Shown piece by piece: positions 33,349 through 42,835 of a stretch of DNA of 52,367 bases. Position 1 is the first letter of the stretch; each line of letters begins with the position of its first letter. The stretch comes from Haloterrigena salina JCM 13891 (lineage in GTDB: Archaea; Halobacteriota; Halobacteria; Halobacteriales; Natrialbaceae). A model generated the notes under the pieces. It was given only the letters and a program-made list of their open reading frames with translations. It did not search any database and was not told where the DNA came from. The stretch lies in NCBI RefSeq assembly GCF_000337495.1, contig NZ_AOIS01000037.1:169897-222263 (forward strand), given 5' to 3'. The position numbers were made by a program, and so were the translations under genes.

Positions 33349-34785
33349 TCAGAACGAGAGCATGCCGGCGTCGACCGCGAAGTACGTCGCGAAGTAGAGG
33401 ACGAACGTGGCAGCGAGCGTCCACTGGCCCAGCGACACGTCGTCCGCCTCGCCCATCGAGGCCTTGACCAGCGGATAGCTCATGATCCCGGCGGCGAGCC
33501 CGTTCGAGATCGAGGCGGTCAGCGGCATAACGGTGATCGTCAGCCCGGCGGAGATCGCCCAGGCCGGGTCCTGCCAGTCGATGTCGGTGACACCCTGCAG
33601 CATGATGATCCCGACGACGACCAGCGCGAGGTAGGTCGCGTACTGGGGAATCGCGCTCATCAGCGGGACGACGAGCAGGGACAGCAAGAAGAGCACGCCG
33701 ACCACGAGTGCGGTGAAACCGGTTCGGCCGCCCTCTTCGACGCCGGTCGACGACTCGATGTAGGTCGTAACCGTCGACGTCCCGATGATCGCTCCGACCG
33801 TGGTCCCGACCGCGTCGGCCATCAGCGGTTTCTCGATCTCGGGGAGGTCACCGTTCTCGTCGAGGAAACCGCCGATCTGGGAGACGCCGATGAGCGTCCC
33901 CGCGGTGTCGAAGAAGTCGACGAAGAAGAACGTGAACACGACGAGGACGAAGACGAGCGGATCGTCGGTGATCATCCCGAGACCGTCGACGAAGCCGGCG
34001 ACCAGCGGCGTGAAGTCGTACTGGACGCTCGCGATCAAGTCGACGATCCCGCCGCCAGTGACCTGATCGTAGGTGTTGCCATCGACGAGCGTTCCCGAGT
34101 CGACGACACCGGCGAGCGTGAGCACCCAGCCGGCGATCGCCGTCGCGACGATCCCGATGACGATCGCGCCCCGAATACCGCGAGCGTGCAGGATGAGCAT
34201 CAGCGCGAGTCCGGCGACCGACAGGGCGGCGACGGCGCTCGTCGCGACGTTGCCCATCGCGACCAGCGTCTCGGGGTCGTCGACGACGATCTGCATCTCC
34301 TGGAGTCCCAGAAAGAGGAGATAGACGCCGATCCCGGCCCCCACGGCGAACTTGACCGGTTCGGGGAAGAGTTCGATGATGTACCGGCGGGCCCCGACCG
34401 CAGTCAGCACGATGAAGACGATCCCTTCGACGAAGACCGCCGCGAGCGCGACCTGCCACGGGACGCCCAACCCAAGCACGACGGTGTAGGCGAAGAAGGC
34501 GTTCAGCCCCATCCCGGGTGCGAGACCGAACGGTCGATTCGCCCAGAAGGCCATCACGAGGATGGCGACGACCGACGCGAGGATCGTGGCGACGGCGATC
34601 ATCTGGAAAACCTCGGGCTGCTCGTAGCCCTCGATCTGGATCGCCTGACTCAGGATCGCCGGGTTGACGACGATGATGTACGACATCGCCAGAAACGTCG
34701 TGATTCCCGCGATCAGTTCCGTCTCGAGGTCAGTATCGTGCTCGTCGAAGCCGAAGAACGTTGCGAGTTGCTCGAATGCCCCCAT
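33349..34785 (-). CDS. NCS2-family purine permease (guanine/hypoxanthine, AzgA-like)
   Basis: The 478-residue membrane protein carries about 13-14 helices and family landmarks: TDLETELIAGITTFLAMSYI with the first-helix sequence, GLAPGMGLNAFFAYTVV (the AzgA-type NA-x-A-F region) and DFFDTAGTLIGVSQIGGFLD with Asp/Thr/Gly. The C-terminal part has PLTASISNGLAAGIMSYPL. Members move guanine, hypoxanthine, adenine or xanthine with H+. The AzgA-like motifs favour guanine/hypoxanthine. Confidence 0.9.
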   Translation of the reverse strand: MGAFEQLATFFGFDEHDTDLETELIAGITTFLAMSYIIVVNPAILSQAIQIEGYEQPEVFQMIAVATILASVVAILVMAFWANRPFGLAPGMGLNAFFAYTVVLGLGVPWQVALAAVFVEGIVFIVLTAVGARRYIIELFPEPVKFAVGAGIGVYLLFLGLQEMQIVVDDPETLVAMGNVATSAVAALSVAGLALMLILHARGIRGAIVIGIVATAIAGWVLTLAGVVDSGTLVDGNTYDQVTGGGIVDLIASVQYDFTPLVAGFVDGLGMITDDPLVFVLVVFTFFFVDFFDTAGTLIGVSQIGGFLDENGDLPEIEKPLMADAVGTTVGAIIGTSTVTTYIESSTGVEEGGRTGFTALVVGVLFLLSLLVVPLMSAIPQYATYLALVVVGIIMLQGVTDIDWQDPAWAISAGLTITVMPLTASISNGLAAGIMSYPLVKASMGEADDVSLGQWTLAATFVLYFATYFAVDAGMLSF

Positions 34786-35061
34786 ATTGGATGCTCGAGC
34801 ATAGCCATACGGATTAGTTAAAGGTTCTCGTCCGCCCTCGCCGCGTATTGATACATATTCGTGGATACGTTTTCCAGGTGGCAGGCCCTCGGGAATAGCG
34901 GTCGACCGCTACCCCGGGTGACGGACCCGAACCCTCTTATCGGATTCTGGAAAACCCACCTCCATGAGCGGCCAGCGAGCCGTCCCCCCGACCGTCGACG
35001 CGGCGACCGGGCCGAGGGTTAGACCGGATCGAACGGGCGAACGACCGACGGGTGAGAGCGC

Positions 35062-36429
35062 GTGATCGAGGACCGCGAGCGGGTGGCGACCACCGACGCG
35101 CGCGCCCTCGCTCTCGAGTGCGTCGAAACCGGCATCGAGGCCGGCCGTCCGCGGCGCGTAATCCGCGAGACGGTCACCCTCGAGGAGAGCGAGACTCCAG
35201 CGGAGTCTCGAGAAGGCGGCGGCGCCGACGAGACCCTCCGCATCGCGGACGAGACCTACGACCTCTCGGCGTACGACGAGGTCGTCGTCCTCGGCGGCGG
35301 GAACGCCGCCGCACACGTCGCCGCGGCCCTCCAGGACGTCCTCGGCGATCGGATCGACGGCGGCGTGGTCGTCACGGACGATCCCGTCGACACCGAGCGC
35401 GTGGCGGTCCGGGAGGGCGACCACCCGGTCCCGAGCCGGCGCGGCGTGGAGAGCACGCGGGAACTGCTCGCGGCCGCCGACGACGCCGACGAGGGCACGC
35501 TCGTGCTGGCGGCGATCACCGGCGGCGGGAGCGCGGTCATGCCTGCCCCCGCGGGCGCGGTCACGCTCGAGGCGCTTCAAGAAACGACGAACGCGCTGCT
35601 CGAGAGCGGCGCCGACATCCGCGAGATCAACGCCGTCCGAAAACACTGCTCGGCGCTGAAGGGCGGCCGGCTGGCCCGCCGGGCGGCCCCCGCGACGGTC
35701 GTCTCGCTGCTCCTGAGCGACGTCGTCGGCAACGACCTGAGCGTGATCGCCAGCGGGCCGATGGCGCCTGACGCGTCGACCTACGGGGACGCGCTCGCGG
35801 TCGTCGACCGGTACGGGATCGACGTGCCCGACGCCGTCGCCGACCGCCTCGAGCGCGGCGCGGCCGGCGAGATCGACGAGACGCCGGGGCCCGACGATCC
35901 CGCCTTCGAGACCGTGTCGAACCACGTCGTCGCCGACGGCCTGACGGTCCTCGAGGCGGCCTGCGACGCGGCCGCCGAGCGGGGCTACGAGACGCTGATA
36001 CTCTCCTCGCGGGTCCGCGGGGAGGCCCGGGACGCGGCCACGACCCACGTCGCCGTCGCCGAAGAGGCGCAAGCGACGGGGATCCCCGTCTCGGCGCCGG
36101 CGGTGATCCTCTCGGGCGGCGAGACCACGGTGACGGTCCGGGGCGACGGCACGGGCGGGCCGAACCAGGAGTTCGCGACGAGCGCCGCCCTCGACCTCGA
36201 GGGCGGGGGTGGGATCACCGTCGCCGCCGTCGACACGGACGGGATCGACGGCGCGACCGACGTCGCGGGGGCGGTCGTCGACGAGACGACGGTCGACGAC
36301 GCCGAGCGAGCCCGCGAGATGCTCGCGGACAACGACGTCTACCCGTTCCTCGCCGAGCGCGGAGAGCTGATCCGCACCGGTCCGACGGGGACGAACCTGA
36401 ACGATCTGCGAGTGTTCGTCGTCGAGTAG
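35062..36429 (+). CDS. glycerate 2-kinase (GckA/MOFRL family)
   Basis: The 455-residue protein has the two-domain structure of glycerate 2-kinase: an N-terminal DUF4147 domain (from EVVVLGGGNAAAHVAAALQDV) with VVVTDDPVDTERVAVREGDHPVPSR and LAAITGGGSAVMPAPAGAVTLE, and a C-terminal MOFRL domain with ILSGGETTVTVRGDGTGGPNQEFATSAAL and AAVDTDGIDGATDVAGAVVD. The enzyme phosphorylates glycerate at C2 with ATP, feeding lower glycolysis. Start GTG 35062 gives MIEDRERVATTDARALALEC. The next gene, a TrkA-like protein, follows by 65 nt. Confidence 0.93.
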   Translation: MIEDRERVATTDARALALECVETGIEAGRPRRVIRETVTLEESETPAESREGGGADETLRIADETYDLSAYDEVVVLGGGNAAAHVAAALQDVLGDRIDGGVVVTDDPVDTERVAVREGDHPVPSRRGVESTRELLAAADDADEGTLVLAAITGGGSAVMPAPAGAVTLEALQETTNALLESGADIREINAVRKHCSALKGGRLARRAAPATVVSLLLSDVVGNDLSVIASGPMAPDASTYGDALAVVDRYGIDVPDAVADRLERGAAGEIDETPGPDDPAFETVSNHVVADGLTVLEAACDAAAERGYETLILSSRVRGEARDAATTHVAVAEEAQATGIPVSAPAVILSGGETTVTVRGDGTGGPNQEFATSAALDLEGGGGITVAAVDTDGIDGATDVAGAVVDETTVDDAERAREMLADNDVYPFLAERGELIRTGPTGTNLNDLRVFVVE

Positions 36430-36494
36430 CGGTCGCTCCGGCTCGCAGTTCCGCGAGCCAACGTATTTTACCTCGGGGCGTGTACCCACGCACC

Positions 36495-37157
36495 ATGAGA
36501 TTCGTCATCGTGGGGTACGGACGGGTCGGGTCGCGAACCGCTCGGATCATGACCGAGGAGGGACACGACGTCGTCGTCGTCGACAACGACCCCGACCGAA
36601 TCGATCGGGCCGAGTCCGACGGGTTCGAGACGGTCCGGGGCGACGGCGCCGACGAAGCGACGCTCGTCGACGCGGGAATCGAGGACGCCGCCGCCATCGG
36701 CGCCGTCACCCCGGACCTGAACGTCAACTTCGCGGCCTGCATGGTCGGCGACCACCACGGCTGCCGGACCGTCCTTCGGATCGACGAGGACTACCGCCAG
36801 AGTATCTACGAGAAGTACGCCGCGGACGTCGACGAGATCATCTACCCCGAGCGCCTCGGCGCGGCCGGGGCCAAGACGGCCATGCTCGGCGGCGACTTCA
36901 ACGTCGTCGCCGACATCGCGTCGAACCTGCAGCTGACCGTCCTCGAGATCGCCGACGACTCCCCGGCGGTCGGCAAGCGAATGAGCGAACTCGAACTCCC
37001 CGGCGGCGCGCGGATCTACGCCCACGGACGAGCACGCGAGTCGCTGACGATCCCGCTACCGGGAACCGAACTCGCCGCCGGCGACGAGATCGCGGTCATC
37101 ACCGAGACCGACCGCGCCGAAGAGGTCCGGGAGACGCTCTTGCCCGCCAGCGCCTGA
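36495..37157 (+). CDS. TrkA-like K+ transport regulator (RCK domain)
   Basis: A 220-residue protein with an N-terminal NAD(H)-binding Rossmann domain (MRFVIVGYGRVGSRTARIM, with G-x-G-x-x-G and DNDPDRIDRAESDGFE) and a C-terminal TrkA-C domain (about 140-220, LTIPLPGTELAAGDEIAVIT). It is a single RCK subunit that gates a K+ channel or transporter in the membrane. No cognate transporter gene is adjacent, so the partner is elsewhere. ATG 36495 chosen; 5 earlier codons are excluded by the Rossmann start. Confidence 0.92.
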   Translation: MRFVIVGYGRVGSRTARIMTEEGHDVVVVDNDPDRIDRAESDGFETVRGDGADEATLVDAGIEDAAAIGAVTPDLNVNFAACMVGDHHGCRTVLRIDEDYRQSIYEKYAADVDEIIYPERLGAAGAKTAMLGGDFNVVADIASNLQLTVLEIADDSPAVGKRMSELELPGGARIYAHGRARESLTIPLPGTELAAGDEIAVITETDRAEEVRETLLPASA

Positions 37158-37406
37158 GGCGCACATCGTAGTGGAGCGGCGGTGCTGGACACTGTTAGCG
37201 GCGATACCGAACGCTGTCGGCCAGCGCCGGGAACACGGTCGAACTCTCGCACCAAACCAAAGGGGGAGCGAGTGGGAAGGAAGGCTGGCGCGCGGATGGG
37301 TGGAAGTGGGATGGGGAGCGTCCGGCAAGTGCGCGCCGGTTTCGACCACACACGCTGACGGCATAAAATCCCGTCAGACGGCCGAATGACGACAGTCAGA
37401 CCCGAT

Positions 37407-38498
37407 TTAGCTGTCGGTTTCGGGGCGGAAGACGAGGACGTTCTGGTGGACCATCGACGGCACGAACGAGAACGGATAGCCGTAGACGTGGAGGTCCTTC
37501 GTCGGATCGTACCAGATCAGGTTCGCCGCGAGCGTTACCGGCGCGGTCGACTCGATCGCTCGCGCGAGGTCGGCGGAAAGGAACTCGTAGGACTGCTCGC
37601 GGTACATGTCGCCGATGAAGACGACGAGGTGGCCGTCCGGCGCGACCGCGTCGGTAAAGCGCTCGAACTTCGCGGCCATGTCGTCGAGCCACTCCGCCTT
37701 CGTTCCGGTTCCCGTCTCCGCGTCAGCTTCGGTCGTCGGCCCCTCGTCGGTCGGTGTCTCCTCGCCGTCGCCCTCGCCCTCGTCGGGCACGGCGGCCGCG
37801 TCGAACGCCCCCAGTTTGCTCTCCCGGGTCGCGCGTTCGTTGCGCGTCTGCTCGAGTTCGTCCATGTGCCAGTAGGGAACGTCGGTCAACAGGAGATCGA
37901 CCGAGTCGTCCGGGACCCCCTCGATCAGATCCGCGCAGTCGCCGTGGCGCATGTCCTGGTCGGCAAGCGGCGGCTCGCCGCGCTCGCGGCGCTCCTCGTT
38001 TTCGCGCTCGAGGGCGGTCTCGTAGATTTCGACCCACCGGCGGTTCCGCTCGAAGCCGATGGCCTCGCGCAGCCCGGTCCCCTCGTGTTCGCAGAGGCTC
38101 GCACCGAACAGCGTGCCGCCGACGCCGGCGAACGGATCGAGGACGGTGTCGCCGGTCTTGCTGAACCGGCCGATCAGCTCGGCGCAGAGCCGCGGCGGTT
38201 TCTGGCCGCCGTGTTCGCTGCGCAGGTCGTGCTGGAGGGCCGGCGGGTAGCCCTCGGCGATCACGGACTTCGTCGCGTACTTCCACTCCTTGCCGGTGAG
38301 GTCGTTGACCCGGTTGCGCTCGTCGTAGATCCCTCGCCCCTCGACGTAGCGCTGGTGGTCGGCCAGTTCGTCGGTGTCGATCACCTCGCCGTCCTCGACC
38401 GGCAGCGACTCCTCGCGGGCCCGTTCGGCGTCGAACTCGCCGTCGTCGTCCGTGAACAGGCGGCTCTGGCGGTGCTGCTCCCGCTCGTCCTCTGCCAT
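37407..38498 (-). CDS. orphan site-specific DNA methyltransferase (N4C/N6A beta-class, permuted order)
   Basis: The 363-residue protein carries the SAM-binding motif VLDPFAGVGGTLF at about 119-131, preceded by KPPRLCAELIGRF, and the catalytic tetrapeptide motif TDVPYWH at about 205-211, with an aromatic Trp after the Tyr. In beta-class enzymes the catalytic motif usually comes first; here it comes second, so the domain order is circularly permuted. No restriction endonuclease gene is nearby, so it acts as an orphan. It may be the haloarchaeal CTAG-type orphan methylase (Zim), but the target is not shown by the sequence. Confidence 0.82.
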   Translation of the reverse strand: MAEDEREQHRQSRLFTDDDGEFDAERAREESLPVEDGEVIDTDELADHQRYVEGRGIYDERNRVNDLTGKEWKYATKSVIAEGYPPALQHDLRSEHGGQKPPRLCAELIGRFSKTGDTVLDPFAGVGGTLFGASLCEHEGTGLREAIGFERNRRWVEIYETALERENEERRERGEPPLADQDMRHGDCADLIEGVPDDSVDLLLTDVPYWHMDELEQTRNERATRESKLGAFDAAAVPDEGEGDGEETPTDEGPTTEADAETGTGTKAEWLDDMAAKFERFTDAVAPDGHLVVFIGDMYREQSYEFLSADLARAIESTAPVTLAANLIWYDPTKDLHVYGYPFSFVPSMVHQNVLVFRPETDS

Positions 38499-38575
38499 GT
38501 TCCTCGGTGGGAACCGCTGGATGATAAAAGCGCGTCTCTCTCGGGACGAGGGACCGACCCCGTCGTCGACGGTCG

Positions 38576-38848
38576 TCAGCCGGTGTAGGAGCTCTCGCCG
38601 ACGACTTCGAGCAACTCGCCGCGGCCGGTCGCCGACGAGTCGTCGAACTCGGTCACGCGGACCCGGACGCGTTTCTCGACGGTCTCCGGACCAGCCCCCT
38701 CGACGGTCAGGCGGGTGTCGCCGACGTAGGCGCGGCCGTCGGTCCCGTTGGTTTCGGCGACGAAGACGCTGATCTCGTCGCCGGGTTCGAACGTCGGTTC
38801 GGAACTGCGGAACCGCCAGCCCTTGAGGTACTTGCTAAAGAGGCTCAT
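38576..38848 (-). CDS. small OB-fold/TRAM-like protein coupled to the NhaC gene
   Basis: A 90-residue protein starting MSLFSKYLKGWRFRSSEPTF, whose middle and end (FEPGDEISVFVAETNGTDGR, then RLTVEGAGPETVEKRVRVRV and TEFDDSSATGRGELLEVVGE) have the strand pattern of TRAM/OB-fold domains. The ATG at 38848 overlaps the stop of the NhaC gene as ATGA, so the two are coupled. The function of such partners is unknown; small TRAM proteins in haloarchaea bind RNA. Confidence 0.72.
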   Translation of the reverse strand: MSLFSKYLKGWRFRSSEPTFEPGDEISVFVAETNGTDGRAYVGDTRLTVEGAGPETVEKRVRVRVTEFDDSSATGRGELLEVVGESSYTG

Positions 38849-40416
38849 ACGCGAGCCACCTCCTCGCTCTCGCGGTCGGTCACGTACTCGCGGCCGAAGC
38901 CGGTGATCGCCGCGACGACGAACACCGCCACCAGCAGCCAGCCCTGGAAGACGTAGGGAACGACGTCGATCGGGGTGACGAGCATCCCCTGATCGAGCCA
39001 CTCGTACTCACCGGGCAGTCCCTCCATCGCCTGGTAGCCGGCGAGGACGCCGCCGGACCACGGGAAGATGTACCCCAGCGCGGCGGTCTGACCGTCCAAG
39101 ATGTTCGCCCGGCGGTAGCCGTTCAAGTTGAATCGCTCACCGATCTTCGAGATGTAGGGACCGATCGCGACCTCCGCGGCCGTGTTGATCGTGATGATCG
39201 CGTTGATCAGGGCCGCCGAGGCGACCATCGTGAGTTCGGCGTTGCGGACGTTCGTCGCGAGGTTCTCGAGCGACCAGTCGAGGATCGCCTGGAACGCGCC
39301 GCCCCGGATCATGATCTGGGCGGCCGCGATGATCAGCAAGACGAGAATCGAGAGTTCGAAGAAGCCGGACGCGCCCTCCATGACGCTGCCGGAGACGCCG
39401 ACCGCGTCCGCATCGTCGACGATCTGGAGGATCGGCAGGTCGGCAAGCGGCTGGGCCAGCGGGGCGTCCGCCGGCGCGGAGAACGTGACGATCTCGCCGA
39501 TACCCGCCAGTCCGAGCACGAGGTTGAACGCGATGGCGACGACGATCCCCCACGAGATCGCCTCGACGATGTGTCGACCGGCGATCGCCGCGCCGATCAC
39601 GATCCCCATGGAGACGAGGTGGACGAGTCCGATCGGATCGCTCGCCTCGGCGAGGAGGTTGGCGGCGCCCGCGCCGGTCTCGATGCCACCCATCGTCTGT
39701 CCCGCGACGACGTAGCCGACGAACGTCAGCGTGGCGGCGATGATGACGTACTTGAACCGCGAGGCGACGACGCCGCCGATGTCGGAGTCCTGCGTGACGG
39801 CGCTGACGATCGTCGTGTCGCTGACGGGCGCGAGGTTGTCGCCGAAGATCGCACCGGACAGGATCGCGGCGAACGTGAGCACCGGACTCGCCCCCAGCAG
39901 AAGGCCGGTCGGGAAGAACAGCGTGACGAACGCGACGGCCGCGCCGTAGCCCGTCCCGATACCCGTCGTGAACAGCGCCGCGAGGACGAACGTGGCGGCC
40001 GGGAACAGCGCCGCGCCGACGCCGGCCAGATCGGCGAGCCAGACGAGGCCGCCGACGAAGCCGCCGTCCTGTAACAGCTGTGCGAAGATGCCGGCCCAGA
40101 TCCAGGCCACGATGGCCGTCACCGCGACCGGCTGGGTCATTCCCTCGAAGATCGTGTTGGCGTAGGACGCCCAGTTCCCGCGGACGAAGAACATTCCGAT
40201 CACGAGTCCGAACAGCATCCCGACGATCAACCCGCCGGTATCCGAGATGCGCCACAGCGCCGTCTGGACGATCGCCCAGACGATGAACACGCCGATCGGG
40301 AGCGCGCTCATGCCCCGTCCGCCGTAGAAGGTTATTCGCGGCTCTTCGTCGCCCGTTCCCTCGACGAACGTATCCGTCGGGTCGCCATCCGGTGGACCGT
40401 CACTACCGCCACTCAT
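38845..40416 (-). CDS. nhaC: NhaC-family Na+/H+ antiporter-like protein
   Basis: The 523-residue protein has about 11-12 helices and the family block ILSGAIFGDNLAPVSDTTIVSAV, the same GD-x-x-(A/S)P-(I/V)SDTT signature as in the homologue at 22022. In haloarchaea several NhaC paralogues manage Na+ efflux. The final TGA overlaps the ATG of the next gene by 4 nt. Start ATG 40416. Confidence 0.87.
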   Translation of the reverse strand: MSGGSDGPPDGDPTDTFVEGTGDEEPRITFYGGRGMSALPIGVFIVWAIVQTALWRISDTGGLIVGMLFGLVIGMFFVRGNWASYANTIFEGMTQPVAVTAIVAWIWAGIFAQLLQDGGFVGGLVWLADLAGVGAALFPAATFVLAALFTTGIGTGYGAAVAFVTLFFPTGLLLGASPVLTFAAILSGAIFGDNLAPVSDTTIVSAVTQDSDIGGVVASRFKYVIIAATLTFVGYVVAGQTMGGIETGAGAANLLAEASDPIGLVHLVSMGIVIGAAIAGRHIVEAISWGIVVAIAFNLVLGLAGIGEIVTFSAPADAPLAQPLADLPILQIVDDADAVGVSGSVMEGASGFFELSILVLLIIAAAQIMIRGGAFQAILDWSLENLATNVRNAELTMVASAALINAIITINTAAEVAIGPYISKIGERFNLNGYRRANILDGQTAALGYIFPWSGGVLAGYQAMEGLPGEYEWLDQGMLVTPIDVVPYVFQGWLLVAVFVVAAITGFGREYVTDRESEEVARV

Positions 40417-40600
40417 CGAAAGTCACGATACGGTATAATCCAACGATCGCTGAAAAGTCTTACTACGAAACCGGTGAACGGACCGAATACGACGGATTTC
40501 CCAGATAACCGCGGCGGGCGGCGACACGTTCGTCGACGATCCACCGCGGTAACACCGGTGTTAGCGAGAGTCTTTGAGCCTCGAGCCCCTTTACTCGACC

Positions 40601-41608
40601 ATGAACATGCTCGTCGACGGCGAGTGGCGAACCGACGCGTACGAGGCCAACGACGGCGACGGCTCGTTCCAGCGACAGGAGACGACGTTTCGCGACCGGG
40701 TTCGGGACGATCCCGACGCGACGTTCCAGCCCGCGGCCGGACGGTACCACCTCTACGTCTCCTATGCCTGCCCGTGGGCCCACCGGACACTCGTGACGCG
40801 GGCGCTGAAGGGACTCGAGGACGCGATTTCGGTCTCGATCGTCGACCCCTACCGCGACGAGGACGGCTGGCAGTTCACGCCCGAAAAGGAGGGCTGTACG
40901 CGCGATCACGTTCGCGGCGCCGACTACCTCCGAGAGCTGTACGTGGAGGCCGATCCGGACGCGACCTGCCGCGTGACGGTGCCCGTCCTCTGGGACAAAC
41001 GAGAGGAAACCATCGTCAACAACGAGTCCGAAGAGATCATGCGAATGCTCGACACCGAGTTCGATGACTACGCGAACCGGGACGTCGACCTCTACCCCGA
41101 GGGCTACCGCGACGAGGTCGACCGGATCATCGACGAGATCTACGAGCCGATCAACAACGGCGTCTACCGGGCCGGCTTCGCGACCAGACAGGAACCCTAC
41201 GACGAGGCCGTCGACGACCTCTTCGCGGCGCTCGACCACTGGGACGAGGTGCTGGCAGACCAGCGCTACCTCGCCGGCGATCGGCTGACCGAGGCCGACG
41301 TCGCGATGTTCACGACGCTGGTTCGGTTCGATAACGTCTACCACACGCACTTCATGTGTAACGTTCAGTACATCCGCGAGTACGAGAACCTCTGGCCGTA
41401 CCTGCGCGATCTCTACCAGACGGACAGCGTCGCGGAGACGGTGAACATGGACCACATCAAGGAACACTACTACACGACCCACCCCGACGTGAACCCCCAC
41501 CGAATCGTCGCTCGAGGCCCCGATCTGGACTTCGAGGCGCCCCACGATCGGGACGAGTTGCCGGGTAGTCCGCCGGCGGATCTGACCGCGGCCAGCGCCG
41601 ACGACTAG
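40601..41608 (+). CDS. glutathionyl-hydroquinone reductase-like (YqjG/ECM4 family) thiol transferase
   Basis: The 335-residue protein begins MNMLVDGEWRTDAYEANDGD and contains AGRYHLYVSYACPWAHRTLV with the CPWA motif; the Cys is the catalytic nucleophile of S-glutathionyl-(hydro)quinone reductases. Further family marks are TVPVLWDKREETIVNNESEEI and YLAGDRLTEADVAMFTTLVR. Haloarchaea lack glutathione in general and use gamma-glutamylcysteine, so the natural thiol donor is probably different. The start is the ATG at 40601; an in-frame TTG lies nine codons earlier. Confidence 0.9.
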   Translation: MNMLVDGEWRTDAYEANDGDGSFQRQETTFRDRVRDDPDATFQPAAGRYHLYVSYACPWAHRTLVTRALKGLEDAISVSIVDPYRDEDGWQFTPEKEGCTRDHVRGADYLRELYVEADPDATCRVTVPVLWDKREETIVNNESEEIMRMLDTEFDDYANRDVDLYPEGYRDEVDRIIDEIYEPINNGVYRAGFATRQEPYDEAVDDLFAALDHWDEVLADQRYLAGDRLTEADVAMFTTLVRFDNVYHTHFMCNVQYIREYENLWPYLRDLYQTDSVAETVNMDHIKEHYYTTHPDVNPHRIVARGPDLDFEAPHDRDELPGSPPADLTAASADD

Positions 41609-41690
41609 CCGTTCGAAAAGCAGCGGACCGCGCGCAGACGCGTTCGATCCAACGCGGTTCTTCTCCAATCGCCACGGGACGCTCGAGCGG

Positions 41691-41912
41691 TTACGACCCG
41701 CTCGGCGGCTTGCCCGACTCGCGGCGCCACGATTCGAAACTGTGCTCGAACTCGTCGGGCGCGAAGAACGCCCGCCAGACGAGATACGCCGGGATCAGCA
41801 CCGGCAACAACGGGATCATGACGATCACGAGGATAGCCGCCATCACGTACCCGAACAGCGACATCTGCAGGTTCGGGCCCATCCCCGTGGAATCGGCGAC
41901 GTCTGTGGCCAT
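41691..41912 (-). CDS. small single-helix membrane protein (DUF7535-like)
   Basis: A 73-residue protein with a hydrophobic segment at about 19-45 (LFGYVMAAILVIVMIPLLPV and LIPAYLVWRAF) and a polar C-terminal tail rich in Glu, Arg and Ser. The design, 'soluble start, helix pair, FFAPDEFEHSFESW tail', is seen in a small haloarchaeal family without function. Start ATG 41912. Confidence 0.65.
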   Translation of the reverse strand: MATDVADSTGMGPNLQMSLFGYVMAAILVIVMIPLLPVLIPAYLVWRAFFAPDEFEHSFESWRRESGKPPSGS

Positions 41913-42019
41913 ACATCAGGGTAGGAACCTGTCGCTAATCGGTCTTACGGTCCCGCGACGGACGATCGTCGCTCCGTCCCCGAGTGCGCCATCGATAGCG
42001 CGAACTCGAGCTCGACGAC

Positions 42020-42796
42020 CTACTCGCCACCCAAGACGTCGGCCGAGTCGTCCTGCGGCCGATACCCCAGCTCGAGCATCGTCTCCGACAGCGAGAGGAA
42101 CCGCTCCGAGTTGTCGGAGATGCCGTGGGCGGTCAGCGGCGTCGACTCGAGGGCCGTCGTCGCGGCCGCGCGAATCACCTGTTGGCAGTCGCCGGGACTG
42201 AGCCACATCGCGCGGGCGTACCGCTCGCCGGCGCCGTCGCGGTCGGCGACTTCCTCCTCGAGTTCGTCCGCCGAGAGCAGCCAGCCGATCCGCAGGTTAA
42301 CCACGTCCAGCCCGTGGCGGTTGGCGTAGTAGTGACCCATCGCCTCGCCGAAGACCTTGGTGACGCCGTAGTAGGTGTCGGGATCCATCTCGTCGTCCGG
42401 CCGGACGATGTCGGGCTTGCCGACCGTCGACTCCGGCCGGATGGGCGAGACGACGTTCCCCATGTTGACCGCGTGGTTCGAACTCGCGAAGACTACCCGC
42501 TCGAGGTCGTTCTCCGCGGCGGCCTCGAAGGCGTTGTAGACGCCGTCGACGTTCGGTTCTCGCACCTCGTCCCACTCGGCCCGCGGACTCGGATTCGCCG
42601 CCAGATGGATCAGGACGTCGATATCCCGCCCCTCGAGGGCCTCGACGAACTCGTCGCGGTCCGCGATCTCGAGGGTCTCGGTGTCTAAATCCTCGCTCTC
42701 GCTGTGAGAGAAGAGCGTGAGCGTCTCGTCGTCGAACGCCTCGATGGACTGCCTGCCGACCCGACCCGATGCGCCCGTGATGGCGATCTCGGTCAT
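42020..42796 (-). CDS. azf: NAD-dependent sugar(-phosphate) dehydrogenase, azf-like
   Basis: A 258-residue short-chain/extended SDR enzyme. GASGRVG at 8-14 binds NAD, and the catalytic Tyr143-x3-Lys147 is in YYGVTKVFGEAMGHYYA, with a Ser in FASSNHAVNMG. Length and motif order match the haloarchaeal NAD+-dependent glucose-6-phosphate dehydrogenase Azf (Haloferax) and its uronate-dehydrogenase relatives. It could equally be a uronate dehydrogenase; substrate needs testing. The hairpin cassettes at 42836-42950 lie in its upstream region. Confidence 0.8.
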   Translation of the reverse strand: MTEIAITGASGRVGRQSIEAFDDETLTLFSHSESEDLDTETLEIADRDEFVEALEGRDIDVLIHLAANPSPRAEWDEVREPNVDGVYNAFEAAAENDLERVVFASSNHAVNMGNVVSPIRPESTVGKPDIVRPDDEMDPDTYYGVTKVFGEAMGHYYANRHGLDVVNLRIGWLLSADELEEEVADRDGAGERYARAMWLSPGDCQQVIRAAATTALESTPLTAHGISDNSERFLSLSETMLELGYRPQDDSADVLGGE

Positions 42797-42835
42797 AGCC
42801 GACGGACACCGAGTACGGGGAAATAGCTCCGGCTT

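Noticed and set aside
34909..36489. Long leftward open frame opposite the glycerate kinase gene
   Set aside because: It is the antisense shadow of a GC3-rich gene; it has an Arg/Asp/Gly-rich composition and no domain signature, while the plus strand shows full MOFRL family motifs.
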